Source of the DNA: an uncultured Flavobacteriales bacterium
GTDB lineage: Bacteria; Bacteroidota; Bacteroidia; Flavobacteriales; BACL11
Reading direction: 5' to 3'
Assembly: GCA_913047525.1 (NCBI GenBank)
Contig: CAJWUS010000010.1
Coordinates: 1-19,402 of the forward strand
DNA: 19,402 nt
This document shows, one piece after another, positions 7,158-15,434 of the stretch (within the stretch, counting starts at the first letter, position 1; the number at the start of each line of letters is the position of its first letter). The notes under the pieces are model-generated. The model made no database searches. It saw only the letters and a list, made by a program, of their open reading frames with translations, and had not been told where the DNA came from. The position numbers and the translations under genes were made by a program.

Positions 7158-9352
7158 TTAAGTAATTCTTTGAGTTTATTAATCTCTTCTTTATTATTCG
7201 GAAGCTCAATCGCATTTCGAATGATTCCTTTTTCATTTTCTATTAAATGCCAGTTGAGGGCTATCTTCTGTTTCTTCTCTGATGGAAGTGAAATCGTTAT
7301 AACATCCAGTCGTGTATTGAGCCAATCTTTGGTGTAGATTAATGACTTATCCCTTTCTAAATCATTCATATTTTCCCACGATTTATTAAAATCAGAAAAA
7401 GGACCAATTATCGAATGTAAGAAACTTTTTGTGTACTGCTTTTCCGATAAAACCATTCTCTCTCTTGACCTTATTTGCAATATAATTACACCAGATGTAT
7501 TTTGCGAAATCCACTCTTTAAATGTTCGGATAAATTGAATGCTCAAATCTGTTCCTAAATTATCCTTTAATCCTGCATCCATTACCTCTAACATGGGTTT
7601 AGATGGTAAATAAACAACCGGAGAAATATAAGGGAAAGTAGCATTCATCCTCAGGGCGGAAGTGATTTTTAGATTTTGGGCATCTTGCTGAGCAAAAAGT
7701 CGAGAAAACTCTATTCCATCAAAATAAGAATTATCGGTTATCTGCGTCATATAGGCAATTTTCTGTGAGGAAACAATAAGCAGATGCCCGTTATTTGTAA
7801 TTGTTGGTGAGATAAAAACCATAGGAATTTCGGCATTTTTTTCTGGAAGGTAATAGTCATTCAAACTTTTATTAAGAATGGAATCCGTATTCTGATGCAG
7901 AATGTGTTCAAAAGTAAACCCTCTATCCTTAGTATGGATATATTTTCCGTCATTAAATTTCTGCAAACGCATAAGTATATCATTGACCGTTATGGTAAAT
8001 GATATTGGGTTTAGCATGTCTTTTGATATATTCTGATAATGTTTTTCGCTTATTGAGTCGCCTCTCAGGTAAAGTTCTCTAAAATAACAGGCGCCAATCA
8101 TTCCGCCAGAAGACCCTGTAATGAGTTGAGTTTTTTTGAAAAGATCTCCATTAGTTGCATTATTAATGTAGTTTAAGGTATGGAAAGTTAAATAGGAAGC
8201 CCGCATACCACCACCACTACAATTGATAAATATCATTTTTGGTTTTTTCTCACTTATAGTTTTATTTTTTTCTTTCCAATTTTTAAGTATTTCTATACTT
8301 TGTTTTTTATCTTCTTTTATCTTCTTTGTTGAACTAATTTCTTTCAATTTTGTGGTATTAAAAATTACTCTTGTTGTGTCATAATTTATTCCGTAAACAT
8401 GATTTCTACTATTTAATGGCTTGAATGTTGTCAGATAGTTTACGCCAACAATTAACAACAAGAAAACTGGAATAGACCAACCTCTAAACCAGGAATGAAT
8501 AGCACTAATAATCATCAAAAACATGGAAAGTAAAAGCATAATACTTGATGCAGCAGGAATCATAAAATATCGGAAATCTCTAAAAATACCAATAAATAAA
8601 ATAATGGAGAAAATTGCCAATAAATAAAATGCAGCATTATGATGATGTTGATTCAAAACCTTCATTAGTATTTCTGTATTATAATGAGAAGATTTTCGAG
8701 CAATCCTAACTTTAAATGGGCTATACAAATAACTTCTTACTTCTGACTCACCCGGAAGAGCGCCTCTTTCTACTTTTTTCCTAGAAAAAGATGGAGAGAA
8801 AAGTTTTATTTTAGGATGTGTTCCGTTTTCTTTTCCTATTGGTATCCCAAATAATTTAAAAAGACTTTTGTTGGTTTGGTTAAAATAAAAAATAGAAAAA
8901 AGAATAAAAACAGTATTCCCAATCAAAAAACCAAAATAATAACTTGCTGTTTCATTAATTGAAAAATGTGTCTGATTGGAATAAAATATAAAAAGTCTTA
9001 TTCCAAAAACGATTAAAAATACCAGTGGGATAGTTGAATTATTGATGCAAAACTTAAAAAAAGCAGAAGAAAGTGTTGCGATAAAGCGAAAACGATAACC
9101 CATTATAATGTAGCTAGCAATATGAAAAGCCATGATAAAAATTCCTACCGAAAGCCCTAATAGTAAGAAAGAGAAGAAATTTACCTTATTCAAATATTCA
9201 GGAGATAAAAATAAATAAGGGATACCATATTTTACTCCACAATACTCGATTACAAAGCTAAATAATATAACCCAAAAAATACTAAATAGATAATTTCTTT
9301 TGATGTGATACAAAAGCAATTGAGTGGGAAAAAAATAAAATAATCTCTTCAT
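7154..9352 (-). CDS. Membrane-anchored patatin-like phospholipase
   Basis: This 732-residue protein has an N-terminal multi-pass membrane region and a C-terminal patatin-like lipase domain. Hydrophobic segments lie at about residues 20-36, 58-84, 105-124, 138-157, 238-256, 262-284 and 292-309. The patatin part starts near 370: CSGGGMR at 378-384 (oxyanion loop), GSSGG at 413-417 with nucleophile S415, and MDAGLKDN at 591-598 with D592 as the second dyad residue. Patatins hydrolyse acyl esters of lipids. Substrate and sidedness are unknown; the cluster of positive residues before 370 would suit a cytoplasmic domain. Residues about 180-212 between two membrane segments are hydrophilic and contain a palindromic DNA insert read in frame. 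The gene is convergent with the E1 gene (4-bp overlap) and divergent from ugd. Confidence 0.85.
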   Translation of the reverse strand: MKRLFYFFPTQLLLYHIKRNYLFSIFWVILFSFVIEYCGVKYGIPYLFLSPEYLNKVNFFSFLLLGLSVGIFIMAFHIASYIIMGYRFRFIATLSSAFFKFCINNSTIPLVFLIVFGIRLFIFYSNQTHFSINETASYYFGFLIGNTVFILFSIFYFNQTNKSLFKLFGIPIGKENGTHPKIKLFSPSFSRKKVERGALPGESEVRSYLYSPFKVRIARKSSHYNTEILMKVLNQHHHNAAFYLLAIFSIILFIGIFRDFRYFMIPAASSIMLLLSMFLMIISAIHSWFRGWSIPVFLLLIVGVNYLTTFKPLNSRNHVYGINYDTTRVIFNTTKLKEISSTKKIKEDKKQSIEILKNWKEKNKTISEKKPKMIFINCSGGGMRASYLTFHTLNYINNATNGDLFKKTQLITGSSGGMIGACYFRELYLRGDSISEKHYQNISKDMLNPISFTITVNDILMRLQKFNDGKYIHTKDRGFTFEHILHQNTDSILNKSLNDYYLPEKNAEIPMVFISPTITNNGHLLIVSSQKIAYMTQITDNSYFDGIEFSRLFAQQDAQNLKITSALRMNATFPYISPVVYLPSKPMLEVMDAGLKDNLGTDLSIQFIRTFKEWISQNTSGVIILQIRSRERMVLSEKQYTKSFLHSIIGPFSDFNKSWENMNDLERDKSLIYTKDWLNTRLDVITISLPSEKKQKIALNWHLIENEKGIIRNAIELPNNKEEINKLKELLN
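8764..8798. repeat. Imperfect inverted repeat inside the patatin gene
   Basis: CTCTTTCTACTTTTT (8764-8778) and AAAAAGATGGAGAG (8785-8798) form an imperfect hairpin with a perfect 6-bp inner stem (8773-8778 with 8785-8790) and the 6-base loop TCCTAG. It is read in frame as part of a hydrophilic loop (residues about 185-197). Dispersed palindromic elements inserted in frame are known from other bacteria. Whether this one is dispersed cannot be judged from a single copy. Confidence 0.45.
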
Positions 9353-9375
9353 AGAATTCTATCTTATACTGTCTT

Positions 9376-9383
9376 CAAATTTA
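9376..9383 (-). promoter_or_regulatory. Candidate -7 element for the patatin gene
   Basis: Read on the minus strand, this is TAAATTTG, an exact match to the Bacteroidota -7 consensus TAnnTTTG, 23 bp before the patatin ATG at 9352. The -33 region is T-rich but lacks a clear TTG. Confidence 0.4.
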
Positions 9384-9416
9384 TACGAAAAAAAGATAAA
9401 AAGGCTACTTATCTGG

Positions 9417-9428
9417 TAAAGATCTTTA
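9417..9428. promoter_or_regulatory. Perfect 12-bp palindrome in the patatin/ugd divergent promoter, possible operator
   Basis: TAAAGATCTTTA is a perfect palindrome near the centre of the 125-bp divergent region 9353-9477. It is flanked by an outer inverted pair, TTATC (9409-9413) and GATAA (9435-9439), nearly concentric with it. Downstream, GATATTTG at 9447-9454 is a one-mismatch -7 candidate for ugd. A dimeric regulator site is a reasonable inference; chance in AT-rich DNA is the alternative. Confidence 0.35.
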
Positions 9429-9477
9429 TCTAAGGATAAAAATTACGATATTTGCAATCTTTATTAATACAAGTAGA

Positions 9478-10803
9478 ATGAGAATAACAATAGTTGGTAC
9501 TGGATATGTGGGCTTAGTAACAGGAGCTTGTTTTGCCGAAATGGGTAATAAAGTTATCTGTGTGGATAAGAATAAGGAAAAAATAGAGGAATTAAAAAAT
9601 GGGATTGTTCCTATTTTTGAACCGGGCTTAAAAGCAATGGTAAACGAAAGCTATCAAAAGCGAGTGCTTAGTTTTACTACATCATTGGAAGAGGCAATAA
9701 ATGAATCAGAGATTGTTTTTATTGCTGTCGGAACTCCACAGGATGAAGACGGAAGTGCAGACCTTAGCCATGTAATAAATGTGGCAAAGGAGATAGGAGA
9801 GAAGATGAACCACCCTCATATTGTGGTGGATAAATCTACTGTGCCAGTGGGTACTGCTAATAAAGTTAGGGAAACTATCCAAAGCGCATTAGATAACCGA
9901 AATGAAGATATTGAATTTGATGTGGTTTCCAATCCTGAATTTTTGAAGGAAGGAACAGCAATTAAAGATTTTATGCAACCCGATAGAGTAGTAATTGGCT
10001 CTGAGAATCAAAGCAGTACAAATACGCTCAAAGCACTTTATCGCCCTTTTACAATTAACAGAGAAAGGTTTATTCAAATGGATATTAAAAGCGCTGAAAT
10101 GACCAAATATGCAGCCAATGCTTTTTTGGCTACCAAAATTAGTTTTATGAACGAAATGTCTAATATTTGTGAAAGGGTTGGGGCAGATGTAAATATGGTA
10201 AGAATAGGAATTGGAAGCGACAATCGTATTGGCTATAAATTTATTTATCCTGGATGTGGATATGGAGGAAGTTGTTTCCCGAAAGATATAAAAGCATTGA
10301 AAATAACAGCTGAGAATTATGGATATACAGCAAATATTCTACAAGCAGTTGAAAAAGTGAATGTGCATCAGAAAAGAGTATTGGTACAAAAAATAACAGA
10401 TAAATTTGGTGATAATTTATCAGGAAAATGTTTTGCGATTTGGGGACTTAGTTTCAAGCCAGGGACGGATGATATGAGAGAGGCGGCTTCAGTAATTATT
10501 ATCAATGAACTGATAGAGAAAGGAGCAACTATCAGAGCTTATGACCCAAAAGCAATGAAGGAAGCAGAAAATCATTATTTTAGAAACCAAAGCAATATAT
10601 TGTATTGTAAAGATAAATATGAAGCCCTTGATGGGGCGGATGCAGTTGTTTTAATTACAGAATGGAAAGAATTTAGAAGTCCTGATTTCAGTAGGATAAG
10701 CGCCCTTTTAAATCAATGTATTATCTTTGATGGCAGAAATCAGTACGATAAAGATATGCTAAAAAAATATGGATATGAATATTATCAAATTGGAGTTAAA
10801 TGA
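9478..10803 (+). CDS. ugd: UDP-glucose 6-dehydrogenase (UDP-glucose/GDP-mannose dehydrogenase family)
   Basis: This 441-residue cytosolic enzyme oxidises UDP-glucose twice with NAD+ to give UDP-glucuronate, a precursor for surface polysaccharide. The N-terminal Rossmann motif is GTGYVGLVTG at 7-16, with the acidic D30 that binds NAD ribose. VGTPQDEDG is at 84-92 and KSTVPVGT at 119-126. The central domain has K210 (MTKYAANAF) and the catalytic C266 in GGSCFPKD at 263-270. The C-terminal domain has WGLSFKPGTDD at 322-332. Length is normal for the family. The choice of UDP-glucose rather than UDP-N-acetyl sugars or GDP-mannose rests on overall similarity to Ugd/TuaD proteins. The gene heads a plus-strand group and its TGA overlaps the next start (ATGA), so the two are likely cotranscribed and coupled. 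Confidence 0.92.
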   Translation: MRITIVGTGYVGLVTGACFAEMGNKVICVDKNKEKIEELKNGIVPIFEPGLKAMVNESYQKRVLSFTTSLEEAINESEIVFIAVGTPQDEDGSADLSHVINVAKEIGEKMNHPHIVVDKSTVPVGTANKVRETIQSALDNRNEDIEFDVVSNPEFLKEGTAIKDFMQPDRVVIGSENQSSTNTLKALYRPFTINRERFIQMDIKSAEMTKYAANAFLATKISFMNEMSNICERVGADVNMVRIGIGSDNRIGYKFIYPGCGYGGSCFPKDIKALKITAENYGYTANILQAVEKVNVHQKRVLVQKITDKFGDNLSGKCFAIWGLSFKPGTDDMREAASVIIINELIEKGATIRAYDPKAMKEAENHYFRNQSNILYCKDKYEALDGADAVVLITEWKEFRSPDFSRISALLNQCIIFDGRNQYDKDMLKKYGYEYYQIGVK

Positions 10804-11294
10804 AGGGAGAGAAACATGACTTTTCTAAGATTAAGTTATTTTTATCAGATGTTGATGGTGTGCTTACTGATGCAGGAATGTATTATACAGAAAATGGTGA
10901 TGAATTTAAGAAATTCTGTACTTATGACGGAATAGGCTTTCAGCTTTTGCAAAAAACAGGGATAAAAGTAGGTATTTTAACTACTGAAGATAGAGAGTTA
11001 AATAGAAGAAGAGCTAAGAAACTTGGATTAGATTTTGATTTTCATGGTTTGAAAGACAAACTTCAGTTAGTTAAAGATTTATGTGAAAAAGAAAATATTT
11101 CCTTAGATGAGGTTGCGTATATTGGTGATGATATAAATTGTTTCAGTTTACTATCTAATGTTGGTATTGCTGCTTGTCCGAATAATGCAGTTTCAAAAGT
11201 TAAAGCTATTCCGAATATCATTCATCTAAAAAAGAAAGGCGGAGATGGTGTGGTTAGGGAACTGGCGGAAAAAATAATGATATCCAAGAATTAA
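10800..11294 (+). CDS. KdsC-like HAD phosphatase (3-deoxy-sugar-acid phosphate phosphatase family)
   Basis: This 164-residue HAD phosphatase is of the small capless KdsC/YrbI type, which dephosphorylates KDO-8-phosphate or nine-carbon sugar-acid 9-phosphates. Motif I is DVDGVLTD with D17 (nucleophile) and D19; TTEDREL at 61-67 takes motif II; K85/K87 supply the conserved Lys; motif IV is YIGDD at 107-111; GGDGVVRE at 147-154 is the family C-terminal signature. Instead of the common GDDxxD pattern it reads GDDINCFSLL, and TTED replaces the TGR typical of KdsC. I associate both with phosphatase domains of nonulosonic-acid pathways, so KDO-8-P versus a 9-phosphate substrate is open. The ATG overlaps the ugd stop by 4 bp. 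Both genes feed surface glycan precursors. Confidence 0.82.
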   Translation: MKGEKHDFSKIKLFLSDVDGVLTDAGMYYTENGDEFKKFCTYDGIGFQLLQKTGIKVGILTTEDRELNRRRAKKLGLDFDFHGLKDKLQLVKDLCEKENISLDEVAYIGDDINCFSLLSNVGIAACPNNAVSKVKAIPNIIHLKKKGGDGVVRELAEKIMISKN

Positions 11295-11349
11295 TCCTAT
11301 AACAATATAGAATTAAGGGGGATGTAGCTGTTGTTATTTATGTAAAGAA

Positions 11350-11406
11350 ATGCAAGAAAAATTGTTCGGTGTTGGTAATCTGGAGAATTTAAAAGTCAAA
11401 AAATGA
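11350..11406 (+). other. 18-codon micro-ORF before fcl (leader peptide, remnant or chance)
   Basis: ATG at 11350 opens a short frame ([11 protein letters not shown]...) that ends at TGA 11404-11406, overlapping the fcl ATG as ATGA. The open frame extends back to 11317 and would read a Cys-rich stretch. The 108-bp gap 11295-11402 holds nothing else I can name, and no clear TAnnTTTG element. I do not recognise the peptide. The overlap geometry is that of coupled genes, but its length makes chance likely. Confidence 0.2.
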
Positions 11407-12341
11407 ATAAAACCGATAGAATTTATATTGCTGGACATAATGGAATGGTTGGCTCAGCTATCATAAGAGAACTAAAATCAGAGGGCTATGAAAATTTAAT
11501 TACTAAAAATTCCAATGAGTTAGATCTAAGAAATCAAAATGCTGTGCATGATTTTTTTGAAAAAGAAAAGCCAGATTTTGTTTTTCTGGTAGCAGCAAAA
11601 GTAGGGGGAATTCTTGCTAATAATACTTTCCGTGCAGATTTTTTATATGACAATTTAATGATTGAAGCAAATATCATTCATGCTTCTTATTTGTTTAAAG
11701 TGAAGAAGTTATTGTTTTTAGGTAGCTCATGTATTTACCCAAAACTTGCAAAACAACCCATGAGTGAAGATGAACTTTTATCGGGTTTCTTAGAACCAAC
11801 AAACGAACCATATGCCATTGCAAAAATTGCAGGAATAAAATTATGTGAAACTTTCCATGATCAATATGGATGTAACTTTATCTCTGCAATGCCAACTAAT
11901 TTATATGGGCCAAATGACAATTACGACCTAAAAAACTCACACATTATTCCAGCATTGTTAAGGAAGTTTTATGAGGCAAAACAACATAATCTATCAGAAG
12001 TTGAGGTATGGGGAGATGGTTCGCCACTTAGAGAGTTTTTACATGTAAATGATTGTGCTTCTGCCTGTATTTTTTTAATGAATAATTACACTTATAAGCA
12101 ATTTGTAAATGTAGGCTCTGGGGAAGAAAAAAGTATAAAGGAGGTAGCAGAAACCATAAAACAAAAGATTGGTTTTCAAGGTAGAATAGATTACAATACA
12201 ACTTATCCTAACGGAACACCAAGAAAACTAATGGATGTTTCAAGAATTAATAAACTAGGATGGAAATATCAAATATCTTTTGAGGAGGGAATTAATCAGA
12301 TGATTGCTATCTTAGAAGAAGAAGTTCAAAAATTTCAATAA
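11403..12341 (+). CDS. fcl: GDP-L-fucose synthase (GDP-4-keto-6-deoxymannose epimerase/reductase)
   Basis: This 312-residue short-chain dehydrogenase-fold enzyme carries out the last step to GDP-L-fucose: epimerisation and NADPH reduction of GDP-4-keto-6-deoxymannose. The cofactor motif is [10 protein letters not shown] at 11-20. The catalytic set lines up with the well-studied E. coli enzyme: S108 and C110 in LGSSCIYP, Y137 and K141 in YAIAKIAG, and H180 in [19 protein letters not shown] at 166-175 and the substrate-site [10 protein letters not shown] at 203-212 are also typical. Length is standard. GDP-mannose 4,6-dehydratase, its usual partner, is not in the window. A 108-bp gap separates it from the phosphatase gene and 3 bp from the next gene, so it likely shares a transcript with what follows. 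Confidence 0.9.
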   Translation: MNKTDRIYIAGHNGMVGSAIIRELKSEGYENLITKNSNELDLRNQNAVHDFFEKEKPDFVFLVAAKVGGILANNTFRADFLYDNLMIEANIIHASYLFKVKKLLFLGSSCIYPKLAKQPMSEDELLSGFLEPTNEPYAIAKIAGIKLCETFHDQYGCNFISAMPTNLYGPNDNYDLKNSHIIPALLRKFYEAKQHNLSEVEVWGDGSPLREFLHVNDCASACIFLMNNYTYKQFVNVGSGEEKSIKEVAETIKQKIGFQGRIDYNTTYPNGTPRKLMDVSRINKLGWKYQISFEEGINQMIAILEEEVQKFQ

Positions 12342-12344
12342 AAC

Positions 12345-12908
12345 TTGAGAATTCTAATCCTTGATAATCATGACTCTTTCACACATAATTTGTATCATTA
12401 TGTAAAGCAGTTTGAAGACAATGTGCTTGTAGTAAAGAACGATAAAATCTCCTTAACAGAAGTTGAGCAATACGATAAAATTATTCTCTCCCCTGGACCA
12501 GGATTACCTGATGAACATAAGAACTTAAAAGAAATTATCAAGCAGTTTTCCTCTACAAAAAGTATTTTAGGGGTTTGTTTGGGTCATCAAGCAATTGCAG
12601 AATGTTTTGGGGCAGAACTAAAAAATTTGGAGGATGTGATGCATGGTGTTTCTACCGAGATTATTTTTTCAAAAGAGGAATCAATTTTTAAGAATATTCC
12701 TAATCAAATACAAGTAGGCCATTATCATTCCTGGGTGATTGACGAAAAAACTATACCTAACTGTTTTGAGGTTACTTCTAAAAATAAAGATGGAATGATA
12801 ATGTCAATCAAACACAAGGAATACGATTTAAAAGGAGTGCAATTTCATCCAGAATCTATTTTGACTCAGCACGGACTAATGATGATAAAGAACTGGATTT
12901 TTTCATAG
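12345..12908 (+). CDS. Glutamine amidotransferase of anthranilate / aminodeoxychorismate synthase (TrpG/PabA)
   Basis: This 187-residue class I glutamine amidotransferase releases ammonia from glutamine for a chorismate-using partner (TrpE for tryptophan or PabB for folate). The family start is clear, with DNHDSFTHNL at 7-16, then SPGPGLPD at 49-56, the catalytic Cys in GVCLGHQAI at 76-84 (C78), and H168/E170 in QFHPES. The start codon is TTG at 12345; there is no ATG nearby and the N-terminus is full length. It follows fcl by 3 bp but has no metabolic link to it, and no trpE, trpD or pabB is present. Because trpG normally sits in a trp operon, a PabA or dual role is the better guess. The 3' end is 6 bp from the convergent lptD gene. 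Confidence 0.88.
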   Translation: MRILILDNHDSFTHNLYHYVKQFEDNVLVVKNDKISLTEVEQYDKIILSPGPGLPDEHKNLKEIIKQFSSTKSILGVCLGHQAIAECFGAELKNLEDVMHGVSTEIIFSKEESIFKNIPNQIQVGHYHSWVIDEKTIPNCFEVTSKNKDGMIMSIKHKEYDLKGVQFHPESILTQHGLMMIKNWIFS

Positions 12909-12914
12909 TAAATC

Positions 12915-15425
12915 TTAATAATTCATATCAATCCAGTCTTTCTTTTTTTTCAACTTTAAATCTTTAAGTACAGATGCTTTTACACGAATAGTTAGTGTGT
13001 AACTTTTGTGAAATCCTATAGGAATCCAATGGAAAAGTAATTCCCAACAATGTAAATCTCTATATACATCCACAGAAGAATAAGTAAGTTCTTTCTCCTT
13101 AAAATCGTAACCAGAACGGAAACCAATTTTCCATTTTGGTGTTATTTTGATATTTCCGGAAAAATTTAAAGATTGTGTAGGGGTAACCTCTGATGAGGCT
13201 TGATTATTTTTATTGTAAGCAATGTTGTAATTCATGTTCAAATTCCAAGGAATCTTATAAGAATCATCTTCCTTTTTCTCTTGCTCTTTTTCGCCCTCTG
13301 TTTTTTTATTAAAAGAACTTTCAGAGATATTCAATCCTAATGCTGCATTGGCATTTGTAAAACGGGCTAATCGCCCATTCTTTATTTCAAATTGATTCAT
13401 TCTTTTGCCACTACTATTTATAATATAAGGGTCGTATCTGCTCGAAAAAGTAACATCCAATAGTCCTAAAAGTTTTGTGCGGGCATTCAAGTTTATCGTA
13501 GAGAGATTGAGTGAATCCGCAAAAATGTTATAAGAAGAAGAAATCCCCATGCTTTGTAAAAGTGTAATTTTTTTGAGTGTTTCAGTGGTGTCTTTTTTAC
13601 TTCTAACTTTCATGTCAATCAAATTTCCCAAGCTAAAATTGATATTGCCACTTTTGCTACTGCCTGGGCTACCATAAATTCCATTTTGCATTACGGAATA
13701 GGTTTGCGTATTTCCTAATGTATCAGACTGAACTGTTTTGTAATAGCCAAAATCTTCTTTGCTAAAATCAGGACGATAAGAGAGACTTATATTTGGCGTT
13801 AGAACATGACGAAATGCCGCAATTTTTCCTTTTTTGAACTGAGAAATTCCATACAATTTTGTATTCAATGATGACGACATACTATAATCGTGTGCTCTTG
13901 TAAATTTGCGCAAGGTATCGTTTACAATAGATCTTCCATCCCAACTTTTTTCGATTTGGGTTAAATACCATCTTTCTGTTAGATTAAATCTGGAAGAAAA
14001 AGTAAAATACTTCAATAGTTTTACGGATGTACTAATTGGAATGGAGTGCTTCATTCCATTTCTATATTTTGATAAAGCATCTGATTTGAAAAGGAGAGAA
14101 TCCGTAATTGAAATTTCATTTTTCGTATTCATACTATAACTCACTCCAATTTTGTCGTACCAATTTGTTTTTCCAACTTTCTTACGTTTAAATGGGAAAA
14201 TACGGTTCATACTAAAAGTAACTGCTGGCAGTGTGAGGTTTACTATTTTAGTATTTGTGTTCTGATTATGATTTAGAGTTGTCGATAAATTAAAAGGTGT
14301 TCCCTCCCATTTTTTATTTAAACTAATACTTGAAGTAAATGTATTACTCAAATAATCGTTTGCATTGTAGGAATTGTTTTTATGGTAAGTGCTGCTTCCA
14401 GCATTCACATTTGCAGAAAACAGTAGAGAAGGATTGGCTTTTTGGTCTTGTTTATGTGTCCATTTGATAAAGAAATCTTTTTTCAAACTGTAATTAGGAA
14501 GATCCTTTTCGCTATTTATCATTCTTCCATAGCTCAAATTCAGATTACCGTTATATTTATATCGTTTTTTGTATCGCAAAAGTGAGCGTGCTGCCCAGCT
14601 TCCTTTTGTGTAAATATCTCCTTTTATCGACAAGTCCATTTGTTTATTTAATACATGATAATAGCCTCCATCTTTTAGAAAGAAACCCAGATTTACCGAT
14701 TCTCCATAAGAAGGAATAAGTATTCCAGAACTCTCTTTGGAAGTATTTGGAAAAAATCCGAAAGGAAGAAAGAGGGGGGTAGGAATATTAAAAACCGTTA
14801 AGTAAGCAGGACCGGAAACTATTTTCTTGCCAGGAATAATTTTTATTCTGTTTGCACGAATTGAAAAGTGTGGTTTTTCTGCATTGCAAGTGGTGTATTC
14901 TCCTTTTCTCAGATACATTACTTCCGACTGGCTTTTTTTAACCTTTTTCCCATGAATAAAAGCTTCTCCTTCTTTGGTGACTAATTCCTTAATTATTCCT
15001 TTTTTACTTTTATAATTATAGGTCATTTCTTTTGCTTTAAAGGTTTTTTCTCCTTCCTTGAAATAAGGGTAACCATTCATTCTTCCAGAAGAATCAATTC
15101 TCCCTTTTGCAAAAATTTGATTTCTTGTCCAATCAATTTCAATAATATCGGCTTTAATTTCTGTATTCTCATATTTAATAAATGCATCCCCATAAAGAAA
15201 AACTTTTTTATTTACAATATCAAAGCGCATGGAATCGGAGGAGTTATACAGAACGTCATCATTAATAAAAACTTTGTTTGTGGAATCCTTAACTTCTAAT
15301 GTGTCAGTAATAACAACTGATTCTTGACCAAAAGAGTTATTAGCAAGACATGTTAAGAAAATAAGAGATACAATGAGGAATCTGCTTTTCAAATACAATC
15401 TATTAATGTTATTTTTGTGTGTCAA
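12915..15425 (-). CDS. lptD: LPS assembly outer-membrane protein LptD-like
   Basis: This protein of up to 836 residues matches the Bacteroidota LptD type, the outer-membrane translocon that places lipopolysaccharide on the cell surface. A signal peptide lies at about residues 13-34 (hydrophobic FLIVSLIFLTCLA, then NNSFGQ). An OstA/LptA-like beta-jellyroll follows at about 50-165, with the LptD signature IPTPLFLPFGFFP at 214-226, and the remainder to residue 836 has the alternating pattern of a large beta-barrel. The E. coli disulfide Cys pattern is absent, as is usual in this phylum. No ATG exists near the start; TTG at 15425, 15398 and 15392 are all in frame. The last gives MKSRFLIV, the most typical signal peptide. 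The gene is divergent from the amidase gene, so the two share a very short control region. Confidence 0.85.
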   Translation of the reverse strand: MTHKNNINRLYLKSRFLIVSLIFLTCLANNSFGQESVVITDTLEVKDSTNKVFINDDVLYNSSDSMRFDIVNKKVFLYGDAFIKYENTEIKADIIEIDWTRNQIFAKGRIDSSGRMNGYPYFKEGEKTFKAKEMTYNYKSKKGIIKELVTKEGEAFIHGKKVKKSQSEVMYLRKGEYTTCNAEKPHFSIRANRIKIIPGKKIVSGPAYLTVFNIPTPLFLPFGFFPNTSKESSGILIPSYGESVNLGFFLKDGGYYHVLNKQMDLSIKGDIYTKGSWAARSLLRYKKRYKYNGNLNLSYGRMINSEKDLPNYSLKKDFFIKWTHKQDQKANPSLLFSANVNAGSSTYHKNNSYNANDYLSNTFTSSISLNKKWEGTPFNLSTTLNHNQNTNTKIVNLTLPAVTFSMNRIFPFKRKKVGKTNWYDKIGVSYSMNTKNEISITDSLLFKSDALSKYRNGMKHSIPISTSVKLLKYFTFSSRFNLTERWYLTQIEKSWDGRSIVNDTLRKFTRAHDYSMSSSLNTKLYGISQFKKGKIAAFRHVLTPNISLSYRPDFSKEDFGYYKTVQSDTLGNTQTYSVMQNGIYGSPGSSKSGNINFSLGNLIDMKVRSKKDTTETLKKITLLQSMGISSSYNIFADSLNLSTINLNARTKLLGLLDVTFSSRYDPYIINSSGKRMNQFEIKNGRLARFTNANAALGLNISESSFNKKTEGEKEQEKKEDDSYKIPWNLNMNYNIAYNKNNQASSEVTPTQSLNFSGNIKITPKWKIGFRSGYDFKEKELTYSSVDVYRDLHCWELLFHWIPIGFHKSYTLTIRVKASVLKDLKLKKKKDWIDMNY
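15386..15417 (+). promoter_or_regulatory. Candidate promoter of the amidase-mlaD operon
   Basis: TATTTTTG at 15410-15417 matches the Bacteroidota -7 consensus TAnnTTTG exactly, 17 bp before the amidase ATG. A TTTTC at 15386-15390 sits 19 bp upstream as a weak -33 candidate. The site lies inside the first codons of lptD on the other strand, so transcription of the two directions would overlap. Confidence 0.45.
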
Positions 15426-15434
15426 ATACCTTAA

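Noticed and set aside
6928..7236. A 102-codon minus-strand open frame across the end of the E1 gene
   Set aside because: It overlaps both the E1 C-terminal domain and the patatin 3' end in another frame and shows no domain pattern.
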